A stretch of DNA of 64,000 nt from Hwanghaeella sp964350445. Its GTDB lineage: Bacteria; Pseudomonadota; Alphaproteobacteria; UBA8366; Aestuariispiraceae. The first letter of the stretch is position 1. Each line of letters begins with the position of its first letter. Below, one piece after another: positions 25,427-33,803 of the stretch. A program made the position numbers and the translations under genes. The stretch is taken from the NCBI GenBank assembly GCA_964350445.1, contig CAYGKA010000018.1:19605-83604 (forward strand), read 5' to 3'. The notes beneath the pieces are model-generated. The model had not been told where the DNA came from. It saw only the letters and a list, made by a program, of their open reading frames with translations, and made no database searches.

Positions 25427-27856
25427 TCAACCGCGCATCCGGGCACCGTCCGCATCGAAAAGCGGCTCGGAAACAAGCTTCGCCCGGCGCAAATCCCCTA
25501 AAATCTCAATTTCCACATCGAGCCCGTCGGAAATCATACCCACGGGCAGGAATCCGATGGCGATCGACTTTTTCGCATAGTGGGAATATCCGCCTGAGGT
25601 AACGAAACCTTTGATCTCCCCGCCGACATAGATGGGCTCATAGGCAACGACGTCCGCATCCGCCGCTTCGACGATGAAAGAGCAGAGTTTTCGTTCCGGC
25701 CCCTTGGCCTTTTCTGCCGCGGCCGCCGCCTTGCCGATGAAATCGACCGGTTTGTTGTATGCGACGAAACGATCCATGCCCGTTTCGGCCGGTGTGTAGT
25801 CAGGCCCGAATTCCCTGAGCCATGAGCCGAAAAACTTGTCCAGCCGCAGGCTCATCATCGCACGCATGCCGAACGGCTTCAGGCCCAGCCCTTCCCCGGC
25901 CTCGGTCAAGGCGGCGTAAAGCGCGCGCTGCTCATCGGCCCCGACATAGATCTCGTATCCCAAGTCGCCTGTATAGGAGACCCGCTGAACGACCGCGCGG
26001 GTCAAGCCGACATCCATTTCGCGGACATCCATGAACCGGAAAGCCTCAGCCGAGACATCCGACCGCGTCGTCCGGCTCAAAAGGTCACGGGCATGGGGAC
26101 CGGCGATCTGGAACCCGATCCGGCGCGTGGAGACGTTCTCTATTTCGACACCGCTTTCCGGCAGATGCGCTTGGAACCAACGCATGTGATAGGCCTGCGC
26201 CCCATAGGAGGCCGTGAGTTGGAATTCTTCCTCTCCACGCCCGTTCTGCAGACAGGATATGGTGAAATCCCCGATCAGACGTCCTTTCGGGCTCAACATC
26301 GGCGTCAGGCTCAATCGACCTGGCTTCGGAACCCGTCCCGCCATGACCGTATCGATCCAATCCCGAGCGCCCGGGCCGGTGACCCGGTACTTTCCAAAAT
26401 TATGGATTTCGTTGATACCCACCGCCTCGCGCACCGAACGGACTTCGGCGGCGACGGCGTCGAAGGCATTCGACCGGCGGAAACTCGGCGTTTCAAATAG
26501 CGGTTCCCCTTCCGGCGCAAAATAGTTCACGGCCTCCATGCCATAGCCCGCGCCGAAGACGGCGCGCTGCCGTTTCCAGATGTCATAGGCCGGAGTGGTC
26601 TGGAAGGGACGCGCCGCCGCCAGTTCCTCGTTGGGATAGGAAATGGAAAACCGGCGCTGGTAATTTTCCCGCACCTTGGCGCGCGTATAACCCGGCGTGA
26701 TCCAACCGCCGAACCGAGCAACATCCATCGCGAAGACGTCGCGGCTGGGCTCGCCCTCCACCATCCATTCCGCCAGCGACAGGCCGACGCCACCCCCCTG
26801 GGAAAAGCCGGCCATGACGCCGCAGGCCGACCAATAGTTCCGCAGGCCCGGCACCGGGCCGACCAGCGGGTTCCCGTCCGGCGCGAAGGTGAACGGTCCG
26901 TTGATGACGGTCTTGATGCCGGCCCGTTCCAGAACCGGAAACCGCTTGCAAGCGAAGGCCACGGAGTCCTCGATGCGGTCCATCTTGTTTTCCAGCAATT
27001 CATGGCCAAAGGTCCAAGGCGTGCCATCGACGGCCCAAGGGTCGCATTTCTGCTCGTAGAACCCGATGCAGATGCCCCGCCCCTCCTGGCGCAGATAGCT
27101 TTCCCCTTCCGGGTCCATGACATGCGGCAGTTCACTGTCGCGTTCATAGACCTCCGGCGTTTCCTCCGTCACCAGATACTGATGCTCCATTGGGTGGAGC
27201 GGCAGATAAACGCCGGCCATGGCGCCGACTTCGCGAGCCCATAACCCGCCGGCATTGACCACATGCTGTGCATGGATGGTTCCCTGCTCGGTCACGACAT
27301 CCCAGGTCCCGTCGGTTCGTTGGTTCGTCTCCAGCACCGGATTGCGAAGAACGATTTCCGCCCCCGCCATGCGCGCCGCCTTGGCATAGGCATACGTGGT
27401 GCCGGACGGGTCCAAATGACCGTCCAGCGGATCGTAAAGCCCCCCTAGGACACCTTCCACGTTCGTGATCGGCGAAAGCTCTGCGATTTCCTCCGGGCCG
27501 ATAAACTCGGTCTCCAATCCCATGTAACGATGTTTCGCCCGTTCGGCCTTAAGGTGATCGACGCGTTCCGGTGAGGTCGCCAGGGTCACGCCGCCGACAT
27601 GATGCAGGCCGCAGCTCATCCCCGTAATCTCTTCAAGCTCTTTGTAAAGGCGGATGGTGTAGCCCTGAAGCGCAGCCATGTTCGTGTCGCCGTTCAAGGT
27701 GTGGAACCCGCCCGCCGCGTGCCACGTAGAGCCCGAGGTGAGTTCCGACCGTTCAACCAGCATGACGTCGCTCCAGCCGAGCTTCGTGAGGTGATACAGT
27801 ACCGAGCAGCCGACGACCCCGCCCCCGATGACCACTACCTGTGCCGATGTCTTCAT
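25427..27856 (-). CDS. Dimethylglycine/sarcosine dehydrogenase-like FAD oxidoreductase with GcvT domain
   Basis: 809 aa from ATG 27856, preceded by GTGGGGGAACA. The N-terminal DAO domain opens VVVIGGGVVGCSVLYHLTKLGW (FAD) and has GSTWHAAGGFHTLNGDTN near 50-70; the His of WHAAG is the site of covalent FAD attachment in dimethylglycine dehydrogenase. The C-terminal half (about 430-800) is the GcvT/aminomethyltransferase fold that takes the one-carbon unit to tetrahydrofolate. It probably demethylates an N-methylated glycine or betaine breakdown product. It stands alone, without the four-subunit sarcosine oxidase genes. Confidence 0.87.
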   Translation of the reverse strand: MKTSAQVVVIGGGVVGCSVLYHLTKLGWSDVMLVERSELTSGSTWHAAGGFHTLNGDTNMAALQGYTIRLYKELEEITGMSCGLHHVGGVTLATSPERVDHLKAERAKHRYMGLETEFIGPEEIAELSPITNVEGVLGGLYDPLDGHLDPSGTTYAYAKAARMAGAEIVLRNPVLETNQRTDGTWDVVTEQGTIHAQHVVNAGGLWAREVGAMAGVYLPLHPMEHQYLVTEETPEVYERDSELPHVMDPEGESYLRQEGRGICIGFYEQKCDPWAVDGTPWTFGHELLENKMDRIEDSVAFACKRFPVLERAGIKTVINGPFTFAPDGNPLVGPVPGLRNYWSACGVMAGFSQGGGVGLSLAEWMVEGEPSRDVFAMDVARFGGWITPGYTRAKVRENYQRRFSISYPNEELAAARPFQTTPAYDIWKRQRAVFGAGYGMEAVNYFAPEGEPLFETPSFRRSNAFDAVAAEVRSVREAVGINEIHNFGKYRVTGPGARDWIDTVMAGRVPKPGRLSLTPMLSPKGRLIGDFTISCLQNGRGEEEFQLTASYGAQAYHMRWFQAHLPESGVEIENVSTRRIGFQIAGPHARDLLSRTTRSDVSAEAFRFMDVREMDVGLTRAVVQRVSYTGDLGYEIYVGADEQRALYAALTEAGEGLGLKPFGMRAMMSLRLDKFFGSWLREFGPDYTPAETGMDRFVAYNKPVDFIGKAAAAAEKAKGPERKLCSFIVEAADADVVAYEPIYVGGEIKGFVTSGGYSHYAKKSIAIGFLPVGMISDGLDVEIEILGDLRRAKLVSEPLFDADGARMRG

Positions 27857-28182
27857 TGTTCCCCCACGCGCTCTAAAACTGCTTTCCGAAAAAGACCGGA
27901 CGGTCGACATCTACTTTGAGACGGCAAATACCGGACCTTCAAGTCCCTATCCTCTTGCCGTACCCGTCACCCTTCCCGACGCGCCCCATTCTGTGACGGC
28001 CGCGTCCTGCAATACCGGAAGCTGACCGTAAGGCCGGCCCATTCGCATCCGGGCAAAATCAGGCAATAACGCCCATGGCGCCTGCACCTGCGCGGATCGA
28101 TCCTGCGAAGGTTCGGCTCTCCCCCACCCTATTCCGCCGCTAGGCTTCCCGGCACAATCAACAAACCGCAAGGAGCTGTTTT
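27857..28182. other. Intergenic region with a structured leader candidate
   Basis: Divergent intergenic space of 326 bp between the dimethylglycine-dehydrogenase-like and YciI genes. The minus strand can fold a two-layer hairpin: CGGCAA (27922-27927) pairs with TTGCCG (27955-27960) and encloses GGAC/GTCC (27933-27936/27943-27946). This would lie about 66 nt upstream of the oxidoreductase ATG. It does not match glycine or tetrahydrofolate riboswitch cores that I know. No other feature is seen. Confidence 0.35.
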
Positions 28183-28482
28183 ATGTATGCCGTATTCTTT
28201 GAAGATGAAGGGGCCGCCGCCGATCAACGGCAAGCGCATATGAAGGCGCATCTGGCTTTCTTGGATCGTCACGCGGCCAGTATAAAATCGGCCGGTCCCT
28301 TGCTCAGCACACCCTCCGGCCTATCGGCTGGTGGACTGTGGATGGTCGACTGCCCTACCGAAACGGACGTCTGGGATTTAATCCGAGAGGACCCATTTTG
28401 GCCAACCGGCCTAAGAAAATCGGTAACGGTCTATCGCTGGAACAGGGTTTTCGCGAATGGCGAAAAAGTGACGCCATCCTGA
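28183..28482 (+). CDS. YciI family protein
   Basis: 99 aa. MYAVFFEDEGAAADQRQAHMKAHLAFLDRH, then GPLLSTPSGLSAGGLWMVDCPTETDVWDLIREDPFWPTGL: the compact ferredoxin-like YciI fold with its conserved His near residue 19 and an Asp near 65. Members are small dehydratase- or hydrolase-like enzymes or sensors without a settled function. SD AAGGAG lies before the ATG. It is monocistronic. Confidence 0.83.
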   Translation: MYAVFFEDEGAAADQRQAHMKAHLAFLDRHAASIKSAGPLLSTPSGLSAGGLWMVDCPTETDVWDLIREDPFWPTGLRKSVTVYRWNRVFANGEKVTPS

Positions 28483-28525
28483 TCCGTCGGCACGTCCGGG
28501 TCCCGGGCGCTATTCCAGCCGCAGT

Positions 28526-28565
28526 GTGAACATCATCACAGCTTACATGTGAACACTATGATGTT
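28526..28565. promoter_or_regulatory. Inverted and direct repeats before the metalloprotease gene
   Basis: AACATCAT (28529-28536) and ATGATGTT (28558-28565) form a perfect 8-bp inverted repeat with a 21-base gap. GTGAACA also occurs twice (28526 and 28549), about two helical turns apart. The sites lie 65-105 bp before the protease start, a plausible place for a regulator to bind. The regulator is unknown. Confidence 0.4.
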
Positions 28566-28629
28566 ATGCTGGGCCAGGAGTGTGGGTGGTACGACGAAGC
28601 CCCGTTTATCAACGCCGGGAGGAGACATC

Positions 28630-29427
28630 GTGTCCATCGCGAACAAAACCTACGCCATTGTAGCGGCCCTTTTGATTTCGCTGAATCCGTTTACCGCTCG
28701 GGCCGCCGGCTTTGATATCAGTGTCGTATTCGGTGGCGGGTTGTCGACCACTCAACAAGCCATCTTTTCTCAGGCGGAGACGTTTTGGGAAACGCTTATC
28801 ACCGGCTACCAGCCCGGCATAACGCTCTCTGGAATCACCATTCAAGCTTCAGGCGTCAACATCGACGGTGCCGGCAACATTCTGGGACAGGCCGGTCCTT
28901 CGGCTGGTGAATTCCAGCAGGGTTTCGGCATCGCGACGGAAGGTGCCATGCAGTTCGATTCCGCCGATTTGGCCGTGATGGAATCGGCGGGTGTCTTGGA
29001 TGAAGTGATCATTCATGAAATGGCGCATGTCATGGGATTTGGCACACTCTGGCAGTTAAACGGCCTTTATACACCCGGCACCGGTCAATATACCGGCGCC
29101 AATGCCCTGGAAATTTATAAGCTCGAGTTTGATCCGCTTGCCACGTTCATACCCGTTGAACTCGACGGAGGTCCCGGCACTGCCGATGGGCATTGGGACG
29201 AATTCTGGGAAGGTACAGCAAACGAGCTGATGACCGGCTTCCTGGACGTCCCGGCATTCGTCAGCGCAACGACTGTCGCGTCCTTCCAAGACCTTGGCTA
29301 CACGACAATCCAACTTGTGGCTTCCGTTCCCCTACCAGCCCCAGTCCTGATGCTTATGGTCGGATTGGCATGTTTGGGAGGCCTGCGAATGGCATCCAAT
29401 CGCCACAAACGGCAAACCAGCGTCTAG
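28630..29427 (+). CDS. Secreted zinc metalloprotease with VPLPA-CTERM sorting tail
   Basis: 265 aa from GTG 28630 (GGGAGGAGA just before). Signal peptide residues 1-25. Zinc site HEMAHVMGFGTLW near 120-132: HExxHxxGxG is the metzincin form; the flanking layout resembles leishmanolysin-like bacterial proteins. The tail VPLPAPVLMLMVGLACLGG followed by basic residues is the VPLPA-CTERM signal, recognised by an exosortase/rhombosortase-type system and usually linked to surface polysaccharide. No exosortase gene is in the window. It is probably an exported protein that is anchored and then released at the cell surface. Confidence 0.82.
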   Translation: MSIANKTYAIVAALLISLNPFTARAAGFDISVVFGGGLSTTQQAIFSQAETFWETLITGYQPGITLSGITIQASGVNIDGAGNILGQAGPSAGEFQQGFGIATEGAMQFDSADLAVMESAGVLDEVIIHEMAHVMGFGTLWQLNGLYTPGTGQYTGANALEIYKLEFDPLATFIPVELDGGPGTADGHWDEFWEGTANELMTGFLDVPAFVSATTVASFQDLGYTTIQLVASVPLPAPVLMLMVGLACLGGLRMASNRHKRQTSV

Positions 29428-29566
29428 CGAGCCGACATTACGGACAGCCGATCTGCCCGAAAGGTCGTGTCAACGGATCGGTTTTACACCGCCTCGAACT
29501 ATACTACGACTGTTGTTATAGAATGAACCAGGGCGCACGTCCCCAAACGCACGGTCATGTCCCGCA

Positions 29567-30208
29567 ATGGAATGGGTCCGTCAACACCCCCGAAGTATCG
29601 TCCCCATCGCCGAGGCCCCAGCGCTTTTCGCGACCAGGGCACCACGCATTCTGTCCGCAGCCTATGCCGGGCTGCTTCAAGAAAACGGTGGAGACATTCC
29701 CCGCAAGACGGGTTTGGATATTTTCAAATTCGCTGCAGCCCTGCCGAACGTCGCCCTGTTTGCCTTCACGATGCCCGACCAATGCATTTACCGCATTGTC
29801 GGTGAAGCATGGAAACAGCGGATCGGCCTCAATCCGATCGGAAAGAACTATCTGGACTTCGTTGCGCAGAAGCGCCGTGATACGGCCGTTGCCTCGCTGC
29901 AAAACGTCGTCGGAATACCCAGCGCATTCCGCGTGATCATCGAACAAACCTACAGTGCCGGACGAACCGCGCATCTGGAGGTTTTCGCGGCGCCTTTAAG
30001 GTCCGATGAAAAAGGTGTCGACGGGTTTGCCATTTTCGCCGCGCAGCCGATTGCCCCCATCCATTTCGGCCGGGAAGACGACCGTATCGTACTGGGTGCC
30101 AACATCGTTGAGCGCAATTTGATCGATATTGGTTTCGGCGTTGACGAAACATTCAGCGACGTTGTCCGCCCACAGGCAAGCGGGCCACCCGAAACTGGGC
30201 CAACATAG
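29567..30208 (+). CDS. Divergent PAS_5-like protein
   Basis: 213 aa. The core GLDIFKFAAALPNVALFAFTMPDQCIYRIVGEAWKQRIGLNPIGKNYLDFVAQKRRDTAVASLQNVV reads as the PAS_5 pattern (the YRIVG...R.G.N..GKNYLDF segment), with a longer C-terminus than the 18127 protein. No output domain. No good SD is visible before the ATG at 29567, so the exact start is uncertain. It ends 83 bp before the stop of the hybrid kinase gene on the other strand. Confidence 0.65.
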   Translation: MEWVRQHPRSIVPIAEAPALFATRAPRILSAAYAGLLQENGGDIPRKTGLDIFKFAAALPNVALFAFTMPDQCIYRIVGEAWKQRIGLNPIGKNYLDFVAQKRRDTAVASLQNVVGIPSAFRVIIEQTYSAGRTAHLEVFAAPLRSDEKGVDGFAIFAAQPIAPIHFGREDDRIVLGANIVERNLIDIGFGVDETFSDVVRPQASGPPETGPT

Positions 30209-30291
30209 ACCGGGCCAAATTGAACCGAAGCCTCGCTGCACACTCTTCGAATTCCATGAGGGGCGCTCGACAAGTCAGGACGGCGAAGAGT

Positions 30292-33291
30292 TTAGGCGCG
30301 TGTTTCCTCGACTGAGTCCAATATCCCCCGAACCTGAAGAGCGAGAGATTTGTTGTCATAAGGCTTTTGCAGGAAAGGATAGCTTTCGTTCGGCCGGATC
30401 GCGCCATTCGCCAGATCGCCCGTAAAGCCGGAAACCAAACAAACGCGCATTGACGGCCGCAAATGTTCCGCCGCATCCGCCAACTCATAGCCGGACATGC
30501 CGCCCGGCATCACAACGTCGCTCAACATCAGGTCTATAGGCTCGTCGCCCACCAAAATCTCCATCGCCTTCACGCCGCTATTGACGACGATCACCTTGTA
30601 GCCAAGGTCCTGCAGCACTGTAGCCGCGATTTCCGCCAAGTCTTCTTCATCATCGACAACCAAAACCGTCTCGGTTCCGCTGGGCAAATCCATGCCGTCA
30701 GTGTTCAATTCCGCCTGATCGTCCTCCATGTCGGGACGCAAAGCGACGGGCAGGAAAATCTTGAAGGACGTACCAACCCCTTCCTCGGAATAGACAGTCA
30801 CGGACCCGCCGGAGCGTCGGGCGAAGCCATAGACCATGGGCAGGCCAAGACCGGTTCCTTTCCCCGTTTCCTTCGTCGTATAGAACGGATCGAAAATCCG
30901 TGCCTTGACCGCCTCAGGCATGCCGGTGCCTGTATCCGCGACATCAATTTCCACATAGTGCCCAGCCCGCAAATCCCTTAGTTCCTTGGTAGTGTTGGAG
31001 CCAATGGAAACCGCGCGGGTGCCTATCCTAAGAACGCCTCCCCCCGGCATCGCATCCCGCGCATTGACAGCCAGATTGACAAGCGCGTCTTGCAAGTCGC
31101 CCGGGTCAGCCAATGCCATCGGCAGATCGTCTTTGAGAAAGAGTTTGATCTCAACACTCTTTGTAATGGACCGTTGAAGCAGTTCATGAATATTCGTGAT
31201 ACAATCATTGACGTTGATCGGCTCGTTTTGCGTCGGCGTCTGACGGGAGAAGTTCAACAACCGCCGTGTCAGGGACGCCCCTCTATTCGCTGCGCCCACC
31301 GCCTTGTCGACCTGGCGGTACAATTTCTCATCCTGATCCAACTTCCGCTTAACAAGATCAAGATTCCCGACAATAATTCCCAGGATATTGTTAAAATCAT
31401 GAGCAATGCCGCCGACGAGATGGCCGACCGTTTCCATTTTTTGCACTTGGCGCAACTGCCCTTCCAGGGCCTTCTCCTTGCTAATGTCTACTATGGAACC
31501 TAGGAACTGACGCTCCCCTTCGACATCCATCGTTGCAATGCCAAGATTCATAGGAAAAGTTTCGCCGTTTTTTCTAAGACCGACGACCTCTCGCCCTGTG
31601 CCGATAATCTTGCCGACACCGGTCGTAAGATAAGACTTGATATACTGATCGTGTCGGCTGGAATCGGAATGCGGCATCAAGATTTTCACATTGCTGCCGA
31701 CGAGTTCGTCTTCTTCGTATCCAAATATACGGGATATTTCTGGATTGGTTTGAATGATCACGCCTGTGTTGTCCGTCAAGACAATCCCGATCGTGATGCT
31801 TTCGAACGCGCGGCGTAAACGAAGCTCCGCCATCTGGAGGTTTTCCTGATGCGATCGCAGGACGGTCGCGTCACGCCCGGTTCCTCGGTAACCGGAAAAG
31901 TTTCCGGCAGCGTCGTAAGACGGCTTGCCGGACGAGGTTACGAATTTTTTCTTTCCGTCCGGCCCGATGATGGCATATTCGAAGTTGTTGAAGGGCCGTT
32001 GATTGTGCAGGTCGCTGAGGTGCTTGCGCCATTTATCGGTGGCCGTATCCTCCGCTGCGCATTCCATACGCGTCCTGCCCAGCGCGTCGCCCTCACTAAA
32101 CAATTTTTCCTCTTCCAAACCCGCGGAAAGGTAAACGAACCGGTGTTCGGAGTCGGTCTCCCAAGCCCAATCCGACGCCGTATCGGAAAAGTCCTTGAAC
32201 CGCTGTCTACTGTCCAGAAGCGCGAACTCATTCTCCTTTAGATCTGTAATGTCCGTAAGGAATCCGACCGTTCCCCCGTCTTGGGTTTTCTTCTCGACAA
32301 CCCGCATCCAGCAACCGCCCGTCAATTGTTGCTGAACGGCCCCTTTTGGATTTTTATGCCGGGCCGACGATTTGCAGAGCCACTCTTCCTCTCGGCCCAC
32401 GGCGTCGGGAAAGGCTCCATTCTTCAGGCCATTGCGAATCTGCTCTTCGAACGTGACGCCTGGTCTTGGAATCCCGATACCGTGACGGCGGCATAATTCC
32501 GAGTATTTTGAATTGCAGAAAACCAATTTGTCGTCGACATCGAAGAAAACCAGACTGTCGGGCATTGCGTCGACAATCTGATCATAACGACTCTTGATCG
32601 TCTGCATTTCCAAAACGTTTGTGTCTTTCTCCGTCTGTGCCTCGGCAATTTCCTCAGCCGCGCGCCGCGACTGGGAATACACATAGAACGTACCGAAAGA
32701 GATCACGAGAAAGGCAACAGAAAGGCCTTTTGCGGCGGCCGATACAAAGGGGGCACGTATCTGCTTCTTTGACGTCTCGACGACAACGGCGCCGCCCAAT
32801 TCACGGACAGGAACGACGGCGAGAATGATGTCTTCGCCGTGATAAGCGTCATCTACATGGGTGATCGAAAGTCCCTGTGACGACCCGATCATGATTGCCC
32901 TTGCGTATTGCGACCGGCTGTCGACCCTGTCGGGATGTTGCAGGCCTTCGGTTAGACCTTGGTGGACAACCACCTCGACGCCTCGACCGTCATGACGGAC
33001 GAACACCACCTCCCCGATTGCGGCCCGATGAGGCAAGCTGAGGATGACGGACCTGATCTGTTCCACTGTCGCTGCCGTCAAAGCCTTTGAATTTTTTGCT
33101 TGAGCGTCACTCTTGTCGACCGTTACAGCCGACATGATCAAGCTCGCCGTCGCCAGCGCGACATCGCCCACATGGTCTTCGGCTCTGGAGAGCGACTCGT
33201 CATATAGCGGCTTCACGACGCTAAACGCGATCGCAACGGAAACAAGCAGCAGGCTTCCCACGATCTTATATATGAGCCGATATTGCTTCAT
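30292..33291 (-). CDS. Hybrid sensor histidine kinase with multiple PAS domains and receiver
   Basis: 999 aa. TM1 8-30 and TM2 near 187-208 flank a periplasmic sensor of about 155 residues. Three PAS domains follow: ~235-350 (VDAMPDSLVFFDVDDKLVFCNSKY), ~370-480 (SDTASDWAWETDSEHRFVYLS) and ~490-610 (GIVLTDNTGVIIQTNPEISRIFGYEEDELVGSNVKILMPH). HisKA has GGIAHDFNNILGI (His near 629), HATPase has DTGTGMPEAVKARIFDPFYTTKETGKGTGLGL, and the C-terminal receiver carries its Asp in LMLSDVVMPGG. Last gene of a three-gene signalling operon with two response regulators. Confidence 0.92.
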   Translation of the reverse strand: MKQYRLIYKIVGSLLLVSVAIAFSVVKPLYDESLSRAEDHVGDVALATASLIMSAVTVDKSDAQAKNSKALTAATVEQIRSVILSLPHRAAIGEVVFVRHDGRGVEVVVHQGLTEGLQHPDRVDSRSQYARAIMIGSSQGLSITHVDDAYHGEDIILAVVPVRELGGAVVVETSKKQIRAPFVSAAAKGLSVAFLVISFGTFYVYSQSRRAAEEIAEAQTEKDTNVLEMQTIKSRYDQIVDAMPDSLVFFDVDDKLVFCNSKYSELCRRHGIGIPRPGVTFEEQIRNGLKNGAFPDAVGREEEWLCKSSARHKNPKGAVQQQLTGGCWMRVVEKKTQDGGTVGFLTDITDLKENEFALLDSRQRFKDFSDTASDWAWETDSEHRFVYLSAGLEEEKLFSEGDALGRTRMECAAEDTATDKWRKHLSDLHNQRPFNNFEYAIIGPDGKKKFVTSSGKPSYDAAGNFSGYRGTGRDATVLRSHQENLQMAELRLRRAFESITIGIVLTDNTGVIIQTNPEISRIFGYEEDELVGSNVKILMPHSDSSRHDQYIKSYLTTGVGKIIGTGREVVGLRKNGETFPMNLGIATMDVEGERQFLGSIVDISKEKALEGQLRQVQKMETVGHLVGGIAHDFNNILGIIVGNLDLVKRKLDQDEKLYRQVDKAVGAANRGASLTRRLLNFSRQTPTQNEPINVNDCITNIHELLQRSITKSVEIKLFLKDDLPMALADPGDLQDALVNLAVNARDAMPGGGVLRIGTRAVSIGSNTTKELRDLRAGHYVEIDVADTGTGMPEAVKARIFDPFYTTKETGKGTGLGLPMVYGFARRSGGSVTVYSEEGVGTSFKIFLPVALRPDMEDDQAELNTDGMDLPSGTETVLVVDDEEDLAEIAATVLQDLGYKVIVVNSGVKAMEILVGDEPIDLMLSDVVMPGGMSGYELADAAEHLRPSMRVCLVSGFTGDLANGAIRPNESYPFLQKPYDNKSLALQVRGILDSVEETRA

Positions 33292-33327
33292 CCTATCGAT
33301 TCCATCCCCACGACCCCGCCGCTCAGC

Positions 33328-33750
33328 CTAAAGCGGCCCCGTGTTTCTGCTTTTCGCCCTATACTCAAGCGCGGCTGCAAGAAGGGGTTCCAGGTGATCG
33401 ACGGAGAACGGCTTCATGAGAGAGCCCAAGACTTCAATGCCGTGCGCTTCGGCGATCAAAGAAACGCTCTCGAGGTATTTTCCATCATACCCACTCATCA
33501 CAATTATGGGTGACGTCGACCGCATCTCGGACAGTTGGTTCAGCAATTCGACACCATCCATATCAGGCATCACGATATCCATGATGATACAGGCCGGCGG
33601 CGCCTTTCTGATCAAGTCCAAACACTGTCGGCCGTCGCTCACTGTAATGGGGACATAACCCAGCATTTCCGTTGCGTCCGAAACGAACTCCGCCATCCCG
33701 ATATCATCGTCAACAATTACAACATTTCTGTTTTCGGATCGTATCATCAC
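33328..33750 (-). CDS. Single-domain response regulator
   Basis: 140 aa, one receiver domain and no output: VVIVDDDIGMAEF (acidic pocket), phospho-Asp in CIIMDIVMPDMDG near 57, Ser in PIIVMSGYDG and Lys in LGSLMKPFSV. The segment VLG.L.KPF.VD.L is nearly the same as in the receiver of the adjacent 33804 protein, which suggests tandem duplication. It may pass phosphate between the hybrid kinase and the EAL-like protein, or act as a phosphate sink. Confidence 0.9.
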   Translation of the reverse strand: MMIRSENRNVVIVDDDIGMAEFVSDATEMLGYVPITVSDGRQCLDLIRKAPPACIIMDIVMPDMDGVELLNQLSEMRSTSPIIVMSGYDGKYLESVSLIAEAHGIEVLGSLMKPFSVDHLEPLLAAALEYRAKSRNTGPL

Positions 33751-33803
33751 GGACAGGCCCCTCTCTCAACGTAAAAATCAAACACCGGCTCGTTGTCGGA
33801 CGG

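Noticed and set aside
27897..28060. Glycine riboswitch upstream of the dimethylglycine-dehydrogenase-like gene
   Set aside because: I looked for the conserved GGAGAG/GAAGG-type core and tandem arrangement and did not find them; only a simple hairpin remains.
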